A stretch of 64,000 nt of DNA from Certhia americana. Its lineage: Eukaryota > Chordata > Aves > Passeriformes > Certhiidae. Of this stretch, positions 45,331 to 58,200 are shown in pieces. The notes under the pieces are model-generated. The model had not been told where the DNA came from, ran no database searches, and saw nothing but the letters and a program-made list of their open reading frames with translations. Each line of letters starts with the position of its first letter. The first letter of the stretch is position 1. The DNA lies in assembly GCA_018697195.1 (NCBI GenBank), contig CM031873.1, forward strand, positions 4,279,063-4,343,062. Reading direction: 5' to 3'. The translations under genes and the position numbers were made by a program.

Positions 45331-48300
45331 AAGCACTGAAGCAACTTCAGCAGAGATGACCACCAACCTGAGGCATCTTTGTGGTCTGAATCTGCATGCT
45401 CCACACACACACTTGAGGTGCAACACCTGAACCAGCAACAATCCATCTGCTTCCACTCTGTGTCACGGTGACAGGTAACAAAGCTGCATTAGCACCTTGT
45501 GATGGGAAGCTTGATGGAGGAGGAGAATCCTAGAGTTTCTTGCACAGCAAAAACTATGGTGGGAAAAAGTCAGCATTTGCCAGTAATTACAATCCTTCAG
45601 GTGCTGGTGTGATGTTTAGCACAAGGCAACTGCTGACAAGGTCTGGCTCTGTCAGGATTGCATTTGCTGGGCCTGAAACACCAAACAGTTCTGGGGCTGT
45701 GGGCTCACTCAGGCCAGTGCAGTTCACATCCCTAAATGGCTTTTCTTTGAGGTTATGTGTTCAGACCTTTCTGAAAGTTGCAGTGCCAATTTTAAAGGAC
45801 TGAGGAGGGGGTCATGTTGTTTTATGCTTTTTAAAAATGCAATGTGTTGCTTAAGTCTGTGTAGATGCATTTGTATTATGCCAGGTAGAGCTCTTGTCCC
45901 CAAGGGATCTTTTGGAGCTGCTGGTTTGTTAAATTAGCAGGGGCTTGTGCTGGTGGTGTCTCTGTGTAGCTGAAGGTGCTGCCAGGAAATCTGAACTTCC
46001 CGTGGGCTGCTTCAGTGGGTGTTCTTCTGAGCCCTCAGAGGAGAGTATAGAACTCACTTCAGCCATTCTTTGGGAGAGAAAACTTGACAGCAGAAGTGCT
46101 GTGTGTTTGATAAACACACAGCAATGCCCAGGCACTGATGAAAGAGCAAATTAAAGAGAGATTAAAGCCTCAACTGTGACTTTCTAAAACATGCTGGCTT
46201 TGGTGGAACCTGGAATGTTACTTTCTCTGATCCATTTTTGACCTTGTCTCTTCCTTTTTTTTAAACACTCCTGGGCCATATCCTTTTGTACAAAGGAATC
46301 CTAAATATGTTTGTAGGGATCTCTGTTTTTTGACTCTTTTGTGCCAGTCAGTTTGTGTAAGAGCAGTGTGTTGGGGGGTGGGGGAATGGAGGGAGGGAAG
46401 ATTTATTGATACATTCTTTAGCTGTCCAGACTCCCAAATTTCCTGTGATAGATAGCCAGGCATAAGCAAGCACACTTGCTTTGTAGTCACTGCAGATTCA
46501 TCCACAAGATTACTTAAAAAATCCTCCAACTTCTCCAACTCCTGGTATTTTGGCCAAGGCTGAACACTTTGGGAGCCTGCACAGTCTATGTGTGTCCTCT
46601 CAGAGCAGGCTGCAGCTGCTGCCTTTTGGAAGAATGTGGGACCTGGAGAGGCCAAGGCTCCCAAGACTGAGCTCTGTCATGATGAGGGGAGTCCTTGGAG
46701 ACCTGTCCCTGCCCTCTCTGGTGGCTGGGCAGCACCTCAGTGAGATGCAGCTGCATTTGGCACATGTGGTTCAGTTTGCACAGTCTTAGGATTTTAATGT
46801 GAAAGCCTGATTGCTGTTCTGGGAAAGCCACACCTCTGCCTCTAGAAGCACAGAGAGAAGATCCAGTGTGCAGAGCATTCTTCCACACCTATGAACTCTT
46901 CCACGGTGTGAAATAAAGCAATTCCGGGTGAAGCTTGTGTTGAACCTCTCACAGCAAAGCAGATGGACTGCAGACATCATGATACCAGCAACCCTCTCCT
47001 GACTGCTCCACAGAGTGCTGCTTCCTGCTGTGAAACAGTGTCTGTGCAGGCTACCTGGGAATCAGGGCTCTGGGATCTCCAGTTCTTCCACTTCTGGCTT
47101 TTGCCTCAGCCACTTTGGTGAGTCTTTGAGCAGTGAGGAAAATCCCTACCTCGCAGGGCTGTTGTGAGGCTGAACTGTAATTGCTGTGTAAGATGCTTTG
47201 AAGCCATCCACCCACAAAAAGTGTTCCATTCATCCTGAGCAACCTGAGACTTAAGAGCCTGGTGGGAGCTTTTTGTAGCAGAAAACATTGGGGATGTTGT
47301 TCAGCACTCTTGGCCACCTGGTGTTCTGTGGTGGCCGTTCCAGAACTGCTGTGTGGTACATAAATTGTAGCAGAACAAGACTTTCTGTTTTCACCAGGGT
47401 TGAGCTGTTGCTGTTCCATGGCATGCTCTAAACAGGGGGGCCTGCTAGAGCAGGATCTGTTTTTAAATAGGACTAGATGCAATTCTCTCATCAGAGAGTC
47501 AGCTTAACTGGCCTTACAGGAGTGGGGGGAGCTGGTGCTTCCCTGGCCCTCATTTCAGGCTGGATGAGTGAGGAACAGTTCAAAACTGCTCCCTTTGTGC
47601 CTCGCTCCATGCTTGAGGGGAGCTGACTGGGGAGAGTGGGCTCTGTGCTCTCATTTCTCCAGGCTTGTGCTTCTTCAGACATCCTTGTCTCCTGTTCCAA
47701 CCCTGCTGCTTTTGTACTCTAGAGGCCCCTCGTTTCCTTGAGTCCCAGAGCAGCAGCACAGCTTTGCCTCACCTCTCTGGGGCTTTGGGGGCTGCCCTGT
47801 TTCCCAGGGATGGACAGAGTGCCTCGGGCTGGGTGTCATTGTCACAATCCTGCCTGCTCTGGGAAATGGGATTTGGGAGCTCTGGCTGTGCTTTAGAACC
47901 TGGTGACAGGCACGGGCTGTGAGAGTTCAGGAGAAAACAACCCAACACTCCATCAGACCCACAAATGTGGGCAAGAGGCACCAGTCCCAGCACCTGTTCC
48001 CTGCACAAGTGCTGTGGGAGCAGGTGACACCGAGGAGCCTCTGGCAGACCTTCCTCCCCTTTCCAGCTCGTGTGTGCTAGCTCGTGTGTTTGTCTTCTCA
48101 GTTACATCAAACCTCTCCAAATGTTTCAAGGAAAGATAGCACCCTCTTTCACTCTTTCACAGTTAACCTCTACTCTCCTTCATGAGTCCCCAGCCATTGT
48201 GGGCTGGGAAGGGAGACTGTTGGCTGAATACAGTCTGAAATGCCTGTGTGGGCACATTGTAATGGGAGGTTTTTGGCATCCCCCTTAGAAAGGGAGGAAG

Positions 48301-48799
48301 GAAAGTGTTACCCATTCATGTTACAGTCCCACTGTCAGCTCCAAGCCCTGCCACTGCCCTTAGCTGCTTTTATCACCCATCCAGCAGAGCTGGGATACTT
48401 GTCTTGTTCAGATGATTGTGGTTTTGCTTTTTATTTTAAATAAAATCGATTATTTTGCATTATCTTGTCACTTTCTTTCGTACTGTGATCTGTATAAACC
48501 TTACAGGTGTGCAGCTCTGTTTCCCAAAGTGTTAAATGGATCAGGAACAACTCTGGGGGTGCTTGAGGGTTTGCCCATCAGTGCTGGGGTGTGGAAGCTG
48601 CTGGGGCACTGGCTTTGAGAGGTGAGTTTTGTTGGTGGGTTTGTTACCAGGCTGCCCCACCTGCTCTTCGGCCCTGCCCTGGTCTCTCCAGTCTGTGTCA
48701 CAAGAGGTTTCTGTGTTGTCTTTGTGGTGGCACCTGGCACTGGCAGGAGGGGGTTTCATCTTCCAGATGTCCTGTGCTGCTTTGGGAGGGTCAGCATGG
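45331..48799. other. Intergenic stretch without recognisable genes
   Basis: Moderately GC-rich DNA. Open frames are short and overlap on both strands without splice or homology support. I see no exon, RNA gene or named repeat. Confidence 0.5.
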
Positions 48800-49230
48800 T
48801 AATCAGAGGGATGGAGCACTTCTCCTGTGAGGAAAGGCTGAGAGAAATGGGATTGTTCAGCCTGGGGAAGAGAAGCCTGCAGGGTGATCTAGGGTAGCTG
48901 CCTGCTCCCTGGGGGGAACCTACAAAAAAGATGGAGAGAGACATTTTACAAGGGCTGGAGACTGGACAAGGGGGAATGGCTTCAGACTGAGAGGGAGTAT
49001 GTTTAGCTTGGATATTAGGATGAAATTCTTCCCTGTGAGGGTGGTGGGGCCCTACACAGGTTGCCCAGAGAAACCGTGGCTGCCTCATTCCTGGAAATGT
49101 CGCAGGCCAGCGTGGATGGGGCTTGGAGTAACCTTAGATAGTGGAAGATGTCCCTGCCCATGGCAGAGGTGGAACAAGATGAGCTTTAATGTCCCTTCCA
49201 ACCCATTCTGTGATTCCATGATTCCAAATA
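48800..49230 (+). mobile_element. CR1 LINE 3' fragment
   Basis: The fragment has a typical CR1 3' region in + orientation: ggatggagcacttctcctgt, gaggaaaggctgagagaaat, then gatgtccctgcccatggcag and ttccaacccattctgtgatt, with the terminal short repeat (TTCCATGATTCC). It is 5' truncated. Confidence 0.85.
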
Positions 49231-51480
49231 AGCCCCACAGTGCAGAGGGGCACTCCAAGCAGAGGGGTTTGGGGCAGAGCTGCCTCAAGGAGCCTGGCTA
49301 TGAGGTGGAACAAAGATTGGGTAGGTGGAAAAACTTGTATATTTTGTCAGCAAGCGTTGTTGAAACCAGTAACTGTAGGTAAATAGGCTGGAAGTGAGTG
49401 AGGGACAGCCACCCTGAGGCTTCTGAAATATTCACAGCAATATATTGTAAAATGAAACACCTCAAAAAGTAAATGGCTTTGTGGCAGCAGACAGGCAATT
49501 CACTCATTTCCACATAAACCTCTGTCTTCCCCTTCCCACACACTGCTGGAAACATTCTTCTTTAGTATCACCTATAAAGCCACTTTTTTTTTCTCCTTTC
49601 CAGTTGTCCTTCAGAAGCTCTCCCCATGCCCAGCTCACCTCCCCTGCTCGATGCACAATTAGCAAATGAGCCTCTCCTCTCACTGTGGATGGTCTGGGTG
49701 TGTCCATGCCTGGCATTTAACAAGCCCCAATTCCAGAAAATGCTGTGAGAACGATGGCTGAAAACTGTGTACAGCCACAGTAGAAATGTTTTTATAACCG
49801 ATCTCTCTTGCTTTTCAGTCTGGAGAGGCAATTTAGGTGCTTCAAGACAACCTCTTGCTTCAATTCTTCCTCATTTGCAGGTATTGCTGGTACCTCCTGC
49901 AGTCCTTCAGTGGCCCTTGCAATCACGACTTGTTTTATTTTTATTCCTCTTGATTTATCTACACAGCTTCCTTTTTTTGACACTTGCAATTTCATTTCGA
50001 CAAGGAGTGTGGCACACTGATACTTTAATTACTGCTGGGGAGCCTGTGCTGCACCTTTGCCAATGTTCCTGCTCCTTTCCTCCAGTCTGATGCAGAAGGA
50101 AATAATTCCTGCTTTTTCTTTTGTGGGAGTTTGGAGCAGGGCTGTGTCCCTCCTGCAGTGCCAGGCAGGGCACTGAGCAGCTGCATGTTTTGAGACTGGT
50201 TTGGAGTTGAATGAACAGGCTTGCAGCATATTTTTTCCTTCAAGGCACATAAAGACTCCTTTGTGGGGTTTCACCTCCTCTGATTCTGGAGAAGTTGGAT
50301 TGAGGCAGGTAGAGTGGGTCGGGAAGGTGTTCAGAGGGAAATAATCATTCCATATCCCTTCTGGTCTGAGAGCTGGTGGCTCCCATCTGTGTGTGATGCC
50401 TGTGACCCTCTGTGTCCTGTCCTTCAGCACAGGGGCCTGGAACTGGGGGCTGCCACTGGAACAAATCCGTGCAGTTTGCCTGGAGCAGGAGGAGGGACAG
50501 GGCAGCTGGAGCAGCAGCCATGTCCTGCCTGTCCCAGCTGTGCTAACAGGGAGAGGTGGATCAGGGCTTTTCTGCAGCAGCACTGCCTTGTTTAGACCCA
50601 AGGCTGTGTCATTTCTCAGCTGCTCCGCTGCATTTCAGCTGGGGCTGAAATGGTTGCCAGTATCCAGGAGCTTTTGGAATATCAGCTTGTATCAGTGACC
50701 TGTCAAGGACAAGGCCAGCTGTGCTGGTTTAAGATTCTGAAGACCCTCAACAGCAACTCAGAGCCTGCCCTGGGTCAGGGATTAGATTGTAGATACATTA
50801 AATTGTTGGAAGAGCTGTATGAGTGAGAGCACAAGCAGAGGGGGTAGTGACAGGAGCTTAGGGAGCTCTAGAAACAAATACCTCAACGAGAGCTCTTGGG
50901 TTGGATCATTTCTTCCAGTAGAAAAAAAGTTAAACCATCCCCACCCCTGGGCTGAGCTCTGCCATTTGTGGATTGAACCCAAATATCCCTGAGTCAGCAC
51001 AGTCAGATGTCAAAAGGCAAATGAGAAGCCAGTCAGGTAGGGGAATGACCTCCAAGCCTGAAGAACAGCAAGTACAGGGGTGTTTCTTGGGATAGCTTCT
51101 CATTTCTGGCATCAAGATGGAGAGGGCTGTTTTCTTGGCAAGGAAATGTGGTATCCGTGACTGGGAGCATGACTGGGGCTTGCAGAAATAATCTGAGTTT
51201 GGAGCATTTATAAAACTGGTCTGTGCTCAAACTTCATGTGAGGGAAAATGGGTTCTGTGAGGATCTGGGAACATAAAATCCTGTCTTCTCCCCTTGGAAA
51301 GCTGCATGTATCTGCACACCTCACCACACAGGGGCTTGTGGAGCCATGCTTGGGTTATGGCTGGGATGCAGATGCAGGTGTTGGAGCTCAGTGACCTCCT
51401 TGCTTTGGGTGTGAGGGGAGCAGAGAACCTCGGAACAGCACCTGCCTGTACAGCTCACAGGCTGACGGACACTGAGACCG
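49231..51480. other. Intergenic stretch without recognisable genes
   Basis: No supported exon, repeat or RNA gene is seen. Open frames here are short and shadow one another. Confidence 0.5.
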
Positions 51481-52340
51481 TGTGCTGTGTTAGATCAGAT
51501 CTTTGTGCCTGGAGAACGCTTTCCCGACGGTCCCACACCCCATTCCTGCATCCTGGGAGCGCTGCCACCCGCAGCGGTCCGGGCAGCAGAAGCCAGCCCG
51601 GCTCAGTCCCTGCCGCAGGCAGATTTGCAGCGCAGCATTTCCCGTGCCGGGGCTGTTTCCCGGAGCAGTTGTCACCGCGGTTCTCCTGAATCCCCCCCCT
51701 CCCTTTGTTGGCAAAGCTCTTCAGCTGCTGCTGCCCTTGGCTCCCTCGCTGGCTGCCGTGTGAAAGCGGCTTCTGTGCGGGGCCGGGGCTCTGGGGACCG
51801 TACCGAGCCAGCCCCGGCCAGCCCGGAGCTCTNNNNNNNNNNGACCGTACCGAGCCAGCCCCGGCCAGCCCGAGGCTCTGGGGACCGTCCCCTGCTCTGC
51901 AGGGTCTTTCGGGGAGCGCTTCCCAGCCATCCCCTGCCCGCCCGGGACTCCTGGAGACCTGGAGACTCCTGGAGACGGCCGTCTCCAACCCGTTCAAGGC
52001 TCTTGGGGCGTAAACCGTGCTCTGCCGGGCTCTCGGGGACTGTCCCTTGCTCTGCCGGGGCTCTCGGGGACTGTCCCCAGCCATCCCCTGCTGTCCCGGG
52101 CGCTGCAGGGCGGTTCTCCTCCCGAGAGAGGGCAGCGCGCTCCAGCTGCTGCTGCTGCCCCGCTCCGCGCTCAGCCCAAGCCTGGGCTGGGGCGGGGGTG
52201 CCGTGCCCAGGAGACCCCTCCCTGAGTCCCCCCTGCTAGCAGACTCCGAGCTCTTCTCTCCTGGGGTTGGCAGGCAGGCCCAGGACGGAGATCCCTGGTG
52301 TGTGGATCCATCCCCTCCCATCCCGCAGCGGTTGTAAATT
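51481..52340. repeat. CpG-rich block with a degenerate minisatellite and a 10-N gap
   Basis: CpG density rises sharply here. From about 51770 to 52130, units such as CTCTGGGGACCGTACCGAGC and variants (ctctcggggactgtcccttg) recur irregularly. A run of 10 N (51833-51842) is flanked on both sides by nearly the same 30-40 base unit (gaccgtaccgagccagcccc). The gap is therefore probably a collapsed tandem repeat. Long open frames on both strands through this block are composition artefacts. It might be a CpG-island promoter for an unrecognised transcript, but nothing supports a gene. Confidence 0.65.
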
Positions 52341-54299
52341 GATAGGGGAACCCCAGAGATACCTTTGTGCCTCCCAGCGGGAGCTCTGGCCAGGGACCAG
52401 GCCGAGTTTACTCCATTAGTTCCCTTTGGAGAGCCAGGGATGGGACAAGTTAGCATCACACAGGACCTGCCAGGCTCAAATTCTGCGTAGGGGATCATCC
52501 CAAGTCTGGACATGGGCAGCTGAGCTCTGTTGCTGATCCTGTCACCTCGTTTCTGCATGAGTTTGGCTCAGAGTGGCTCTTCTGGCAGACATGTCCTTGC
52601 TGCTCCTGGCTGTTGCTCTCAAGACCAGGAGTGTTGTTTTTCACAGGCATCTAAACCCTGCTGCTGTCACAATTCCTGTGAGTGCTGCAGCTTCCAGCAA
52701 CCTGAGAGGGAATTGCTGCAGATCCAGAGCCCGGAGCTGCTGCTACAGAGTACCTCTGAAGCTCCTGTTGATTCCCTTGTTAGGGAATTCCAACCTCAGG
52801 AGAAGCTGTCAGGACCAGCTTCTCTTATTTTAAGGCAGTGATAAATCCTGCTCGGGAGGGTGCTGGCTGAAATGCTCTGTCTCCATGCTGGGTTAATGCA
52901 AGCCACATGCTGCTGCATTCCTGAGCGGGCAAACACCCTCCAACACACTTCCAACCAAGAGCCATGGAAAATTTATACTGCCAGGGAGAAAGAGCAGGAG
53001 GTGTCCTGGGTGTTGGCAGTAATCAAAGGCACTGTGACAGCTGGAAATGTATGTAACACCAAAACACCCCATGTCACCCTATTAGCAGCTCCCAGTAGCC
53101 AGTTTCTCTCAGTCTCACCTAGAATTCCCCTTTGTGCCCAAAACTGTCAGGCCACTTGAGCCCAGGAGCAAGAAGAAAGGCCCTGGAACTTTCCCACCCT
53201 GGTTCTCTCTTTGGCCATGAGCAATTTGCAGGGCTCAGAGGAAGCCTCTGAAAGTAAGTGATGCACTGGATCTGAGATGATGCCTTGATGGCTACGGGGA
53301 TTAGGGCGAGGCAAGAAGGGACCAAGGACACATCGAAACAGCTGCTGAACCAAGGAGTGCCGCGATGCTGCCAATGTCCGGGTGATTTGGCTGAGCTCTA
53401 GAGCAGCTCTGATGATCGGGACCCAGGAAATGCAAAGCTCTGCGGGAGAAGGGGAGATAAGTACCGTGGCCGGTTGTTGCTAAGAATACAATTACCCACA
53501 CGCTAACGATTGCCTGCCTGATAGGATTACCAATAAAGAAAAACGCAGTGAGGATCATGGCTTCACTTCCTTCCTCCCACCCGGGGATTTAATCCCATCT
53601 TTGTTTGAGTTTTGTCTTTGGTCAGTCAATGAAAAAACTCTGCTCTTGGTGGTATCTCTGGAGCCTTTTCCCTGGAAGAAACTTTCCAGGCTGAATTCCC
53701 ATGTCTGCTCCCCACGCATGCATCCCGCTCCGTGCTGGCTTCACCCTGGCAGGAATAGTTTAGGCCTTCTAATTTCAGCCTGCTTTGTAAAAGGTTGGCT
53801 AATCCTCCCAGCAGTTTCGAGAGGCAGGAAATCCTCAGTGGCAGAGTCTGGAGGGAGCTGACAACTCCTTGGCCACTCTGCTTGCCCGTTTGTGATGGCT
53901 TTTGGGTACATCCTGGTTTTCGAGTCTCCTGTTTTTCAGACCTCCCTGCAGCAAAATTCTCGGGGGGAGGCTCTGGCAGCCCAGCTGATCTCGACACCAA
54001 CTTTCCCTGGTGGGTATAACAGCAGTTGATGGCACTGATATCCCCTGCGGCTCCTGGGGAAGGTGGAGTGATGCTCTGGAGCTTGGCATGGATGTGCTGC
54101 CAGATGCTGCTCACCCAAGGGAGTGGCCTTCTTAGCCCTGACAGCCCCTCCGCTACCCAGCCAAGGGCTAAAAAAGTGCAAACGCTCATTAAACACTGCC
54201 CTGAGGCCAGCCGACACCCCACCGTGTCAGAGCTCAGCAAGCCCTGGGTGCCTGCGCAGGGAGCATCCCGGGAGACTGACACCTTCCCATTGTTCAGTG
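52341..54299. other. Intergenic stretch, possible conserved non-coding element
   Basis: No exon is recognised. About 53280-53560 keeps several CpGs and has a dense, non-repetitive texture (for example aatacaattacccacacgct and gattaccaataaag) unlike the surrounding low-complexity GC-rich DNA. It may be regulatory, but this cannot be shown from one sequence. Confidence 0.4.
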
Positions 54300-54440
54300 G
54301 GATCCGCTAACGAGTGACAGGACAAGAGGAAATGTCCTCAAGTTGCGCCAGAGGAGGTTAGATTGAGTGTTAGGAACAATTTCTTCACTGAAAAGGGTTA
54401 TGATCTTAGAAGTCTTTTCCAATGTAAGTAATTGGAAGGA
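54300..54440 (+). mobile_element. CR1 LINE 3' fragment upstream of MXRA7
   Basis: The sequence gacaagaggaaatgtcctca, agttgcgccagaggaggtta and aatttcttcactgaaaaggg is the standard CR1 near-3' text. It is followed by a shortened 3' end (cttagaagtcttttccaatg). The fragment is internally deleted and 5' truncated, and lies about 400 bases before the MXRA7 start codon. Confidence 0.8.
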
Positions 54441-54589
54441 TTTGACGATGCAAACCAATGTCGAGCAGTTAGCGAATGACTTTGTGGATATAAGGCAGTG
54501 ACTAATGAAAGATCCCCTTGTCCCAAGCGTGACTCTCGCATCAAGCACAGCCGGGTTGTTCGCAGCCCAAACCTTCCCTCCCAGCTTCC

Positions 54590-54847
54590 CAAATCCCACC
54601 CCTGGGTGCGGGTGGATGCGGGCGCGCATCCCCGGCGGGCGGGGAGCGGGGCCTGGCTCTGGCTGCCGGCTCGGAGGGGGAGGTGGGTGCCGGGGCCGGG
54701 GGGGGGCCGGGGCGGTGGGCAGGGCCGGCGGATGACGCCGGGTAAAGCCGGCCGAGAGCCGGCCCAGCCCCGCCACCGACCGAGCGCTGCCCGCGCACCC
54801 CCCGCGACCGCGCAGTCGGGTCGGGCGGGCTCCGGCGGCAGGGCAGG
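54590..54847 (+). promoter_or_regulatory. MXRA7: CpG-island promoter and 5' UTR of MXRA7
   Basis: The DNA from about 54590 to 55260 is very CpG-rich and G-rich, with a run of nine G near 54700. There is no TATA box. A start codon in good context (GCAGGATGGAC) follows at 54848. The transcription start is inferred to lie in this interval. Confidence 0.6.
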
Positions 54848-55246
54848 ATGGACCTGGCAGTGGACTTGTACCTGGCCGTCCCGCTGCTCTTCACCGTCCT
54901 GGCCCTCGTCCTCGCCTCCGTCTTCCTGAGGCTGCGGGGAGGCGGCGGCGAGCGGGCGGCGGAGCGGCCCCGGGAACCCGCGGCGGAGCCGGCTCGGGAG
55001 GGCGGCCCCGGGGGGCAAGCGGCGGCAGCGGCCGCGACCGAGGGGCCGGAGGACGAGGGGAGCCGGGTGCCGGTAGAGGAGGTCGGGGTGGGCGACGAGG
55101 GGAAGGAGGCGGTCGCCGAGCAGCGGGACGCGGCGGCGGAGCCGGGCCCCGCGGCCGAGCCCAACCCCGCGGCGGCCGAGAGCATCCCCCGGCAGCCGCC
55201 CGCGGAGCCCCGGCAGCCCGGACACCGGGAGGATGCGGAGAGCAAG
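54848..55246 (+). CDS. MXRA7: MXRA7 (matrix-remodelling associated 7), first coding exon
   Basis: This 133-codon exon ends at GAGAGCAAG|GTAAGG, phase 0. The N terminus has one hydrophobic segment (YLAVPLLFTVLALVLASVF, about residues 8-26) followed by RLR, a single-pass anchor. The rest is a low-complexity Ala/Pro/Glu/Gly-rich segment. This matches the architecture of MXRA7, a small single-pass protein. Sequence identity in this exon is weak in general, so the call rests mainly on architecture plus its position next to JMJD6, as in mammals. The conserved later exons (the Lys/Glu-rich C-terminal part) are not found in the window and presumably lie beyond 64000. The long - strand frame opposite this exon is a GC-skew shadow. 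Confidence 0.75.
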
Positions 55247-58200
55247 GTAAGGCCGGCTCCCCGAGCAGCCTCACCCGGGATCGCCGGGGTCCCCACAGCC
55301 GGGGTCCCCCCAGTCCCCCCGTGGTGTCCCTTCTCCATCCCTCGGCCCTCGCGGGTGGCGGGGAGGGAGCAGCGCTCGGGGGTTTCCCCTGAAATAAGAG
55401 AGGTCCCAGCAAAACCCGTTTTGTCTTCGGGTGGGAACAAGCCCGTTGTCCCCGGGGGAGGCAGCGATTTGGGGAGAGTTTCTGGCTCCTTCCCCTCTCC
55501 CAAGGAATGCTCCCAAAAATAATCAAGAAAGTGAAGATTTAAAGGAAGAGAAGCCTCAGTGTGAGCTTCTCCTGTGTGTACATCTAACCTCTGGGAGTCT
55601 TCCTTTCCCCAAGAGTTTATCCAGGTGCTGGGGAATGTGCGTGTGTTTATTCTTCCCGTCCGCATCCCTTTTCTGTGGGTTACAGAAACTGTCCCCGTGC
55701 CAGCGCGGGTTCCGTACGCTGTCCCTGCCTGCCCCAGGGAAGGGACCGCCCCACTCCTTCCCAGCCCCAGCAGGATGCTGGCCCCAAGCTCTGACCCCTG
55801 GCTGAACTGGGGGGGCTGGGGGCGGCAGCGATGCCCAGTAAATCCTCCTCCTCCACCGGATCTTGTTTAAAAATAAAAGGGCGACCCAGTGTCCATGGGA
55901 AGATCTTGTTCTGCTCTTGCCCAGCCTGGATGGGACTCAGTGACAGCCTCAGGTGCCTGAACTCCCTGCCTTGGTGGCTTTCTCCCATGTGGTCCCTTGT
56001 CCAAAGGCTGGGAAGGGGGTGCTGGGGTGGCTCGGGAATGCAGGAGCCTCGCCGTGTGTCGGCAGCGTGTTTGGGCCGGGGCACGCAGGGCTGGGGCCCA
56101 GTCGCCTCCTGGCTATTATTAGCAGCATTTGTAATCCTCAGCAACTGTCTCCAGGCTGCCGGGCAATGCGTAGACTGCCCTCGCCTTGGAAAGCATCTCC
56201 ACTGACTCACCGGATGGCCTTGGGCAGGTCCCGGGGGTTTGCACTCCCTGTTCTGTGCTGTGTGACCTGCTCTCAGGGCTGGGATGTGGCTCTGACTCCC
56301 TTGGTGGCTTTTGAGCCTCGGAGCTCTCCCTCTCCCCTTCCCGGTACCCCTTGCCCATGGACACAGCTCTTGAGCAGTCCCATCCCTTTGTCCCAGCATC
56401 CTGGAAACCACATCTGTTTCTCTGATGTGTGATTTATGGGTGCCTGTGAGTACCAGGATCTCTAGAGAGCTCCTTGGCCACCGTTAGCCAGCTGGATCCT
56501 GGCTGGGCCAGCTCAGCACCAAAGTTGGCCACTTGGCTGGAGCTGCTCTCTGGTCAGGTGCAGCATCCATCGGGACAAATGTCTGCATCCAGGGCTGCCA
56601 GAACCCACAGGTTCCTTTGCTGCTAGCTCACATCTTGGGAATGTTTTCCTCCCCTCTGGCTGCTCTGCAGCCCTGATTTCTTTGAACAGGCACTGCTGCA
56701 ATGCTTGTTGCCTTCCGAGAAGGGCTCAGCTCCTTTATCCCCACTCAGCACAGGTGCAGTAACAGAGTTTTGTGTGCCTGGAATGAGTTCTTACTCAAGA
56801 AACAGGGAGTTCTGTGTCCTCCAGAAGCCTGGCTGGGCTCTGTGGGACTGGAGCTCCTCACTGCCCTCAGCCCCTCTCACAGCAAAGGGAGCACTGGAGC
56901 TGCATAAGGTCCTGGACAGCTTTTCCTCCTGGGAATTTGTTCCTTCTCTGTGTGAGCAGCGCAGAACAAGTCACCCTGGGCCTGAGCAGCATCCCTTTGG
57001 GAAGGACAGGGACGAGGCACGTGTGATCTGGGTGGTGGTGGGAGCAGTGGGAGGGGGAGCAATGCTTCTGGCTGCTGACTAAGTGTGAGCTGTGGCCCGC
57101 GCATGATCCCGCGGCTGCCAGCACTGCCTGGCCGGCCCCGGGGCTGGGTGACACGGCCGAGAGACTACGAGGGACTACGTGCACTTCCAGCAGGCACCAC
57201 ACACGTGTGGCAGTGCCCAATCTGCTGATCCAAGGGTTGTTCCTGCGGGCAGAGTGAGAGAGGCCATCCACAGCTCTGCAGAATCTCCCTGGATTTGCTC
57301 CCTACGAACATCCTCAAAGTTGGTTCATCCTCCCCCTCCTCCAGCACCACTCAGACCCAACAGAATTACAGGCAGGGATGGGACGGGCCCTGGGCAGGGC
57401 AGAGAGTGCTTTGCAGGCTGATGGAATCGTTCCCTTCCCAGCCTGTCTTGGCTCAGCCGAGGGCTGCGGTCCCCTGATGTGACTCAGCAGACGAGGCTCC
57501 CAGCCCCTGTCCGACTGCTGGCTCCTGTAGGCTCAGGGCTTCTCAGTACATCAGCAGGCAGAGGGCTGTGCTTGACACTCGGAGAGCTTTCTTTCCTTAT
57601 TTATTTTCTTTCCTTGTTTATTTTCTTTCCTTACTTTCTTTCCCTCCTGTTTGCTTAGCATGCGTTGTGCCAGGCTGGCTCGCATTGCCCGCAGCCATTA
57701 ACCACTCGACCAAAATGCTGATGGATGAACCCGCCCAGGGAGAGCAGCCTCGGTGTGTAAATGGCTGGAGCTGTGCATCTCGCTGCCTCCTCCTTCCCTG
57801 CTCCCTGCCTATACAAACTGGGATCTGCTGGGGCAGCTGCGTGTCTTGGCCTCCCTCCTGCTTCCATCCCCTGCAAGGTAGTTAAAATCGCTAAAATTGA
57901 AGCCTCCCTGCCCCTCTCTGCAGTGACCAGTTCATTGCAGCATTCTGCTCAGGGCTACAAAATGAACCAGTGGCAGAGCAGGGAAAGGAGCCCAGGAGTC
58001 CTTGTTTCCCTTAACTGCTGGTAGTGGTTCCCCTTGTCTCTGCTGGCTCCCATCACTGAAAAAAAATACTTAATTAGTCTGTCGTTGTCTGTTCTCATCC
58101 CCATCCCCAGCTCGTTAATGGACGAGGCAGTGCTGTCAAAGCAATCCCCTAATGAAAAGCTGCTGGGTGGGAACGGCAGCGACGCTGGGGCTGTGGAGCG

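Noticed and set aside
51455..52558. 367-codon - strand open frame spanning the 10-N gap
   Set aside because: It reads through Ns and the CpG-rich minisatellite, and long frames exist on both strands here. No homology or splice signals.
54541..55665. 374-codon - strand open frame opposite MXRA7 exon 1
   Set aside because: Its Arg/Pro/Ser/Ala composition is what a GC-rich antisense frame produces. It overlaps a well-formed + strand exon with splice donor and has no recognisable domain.
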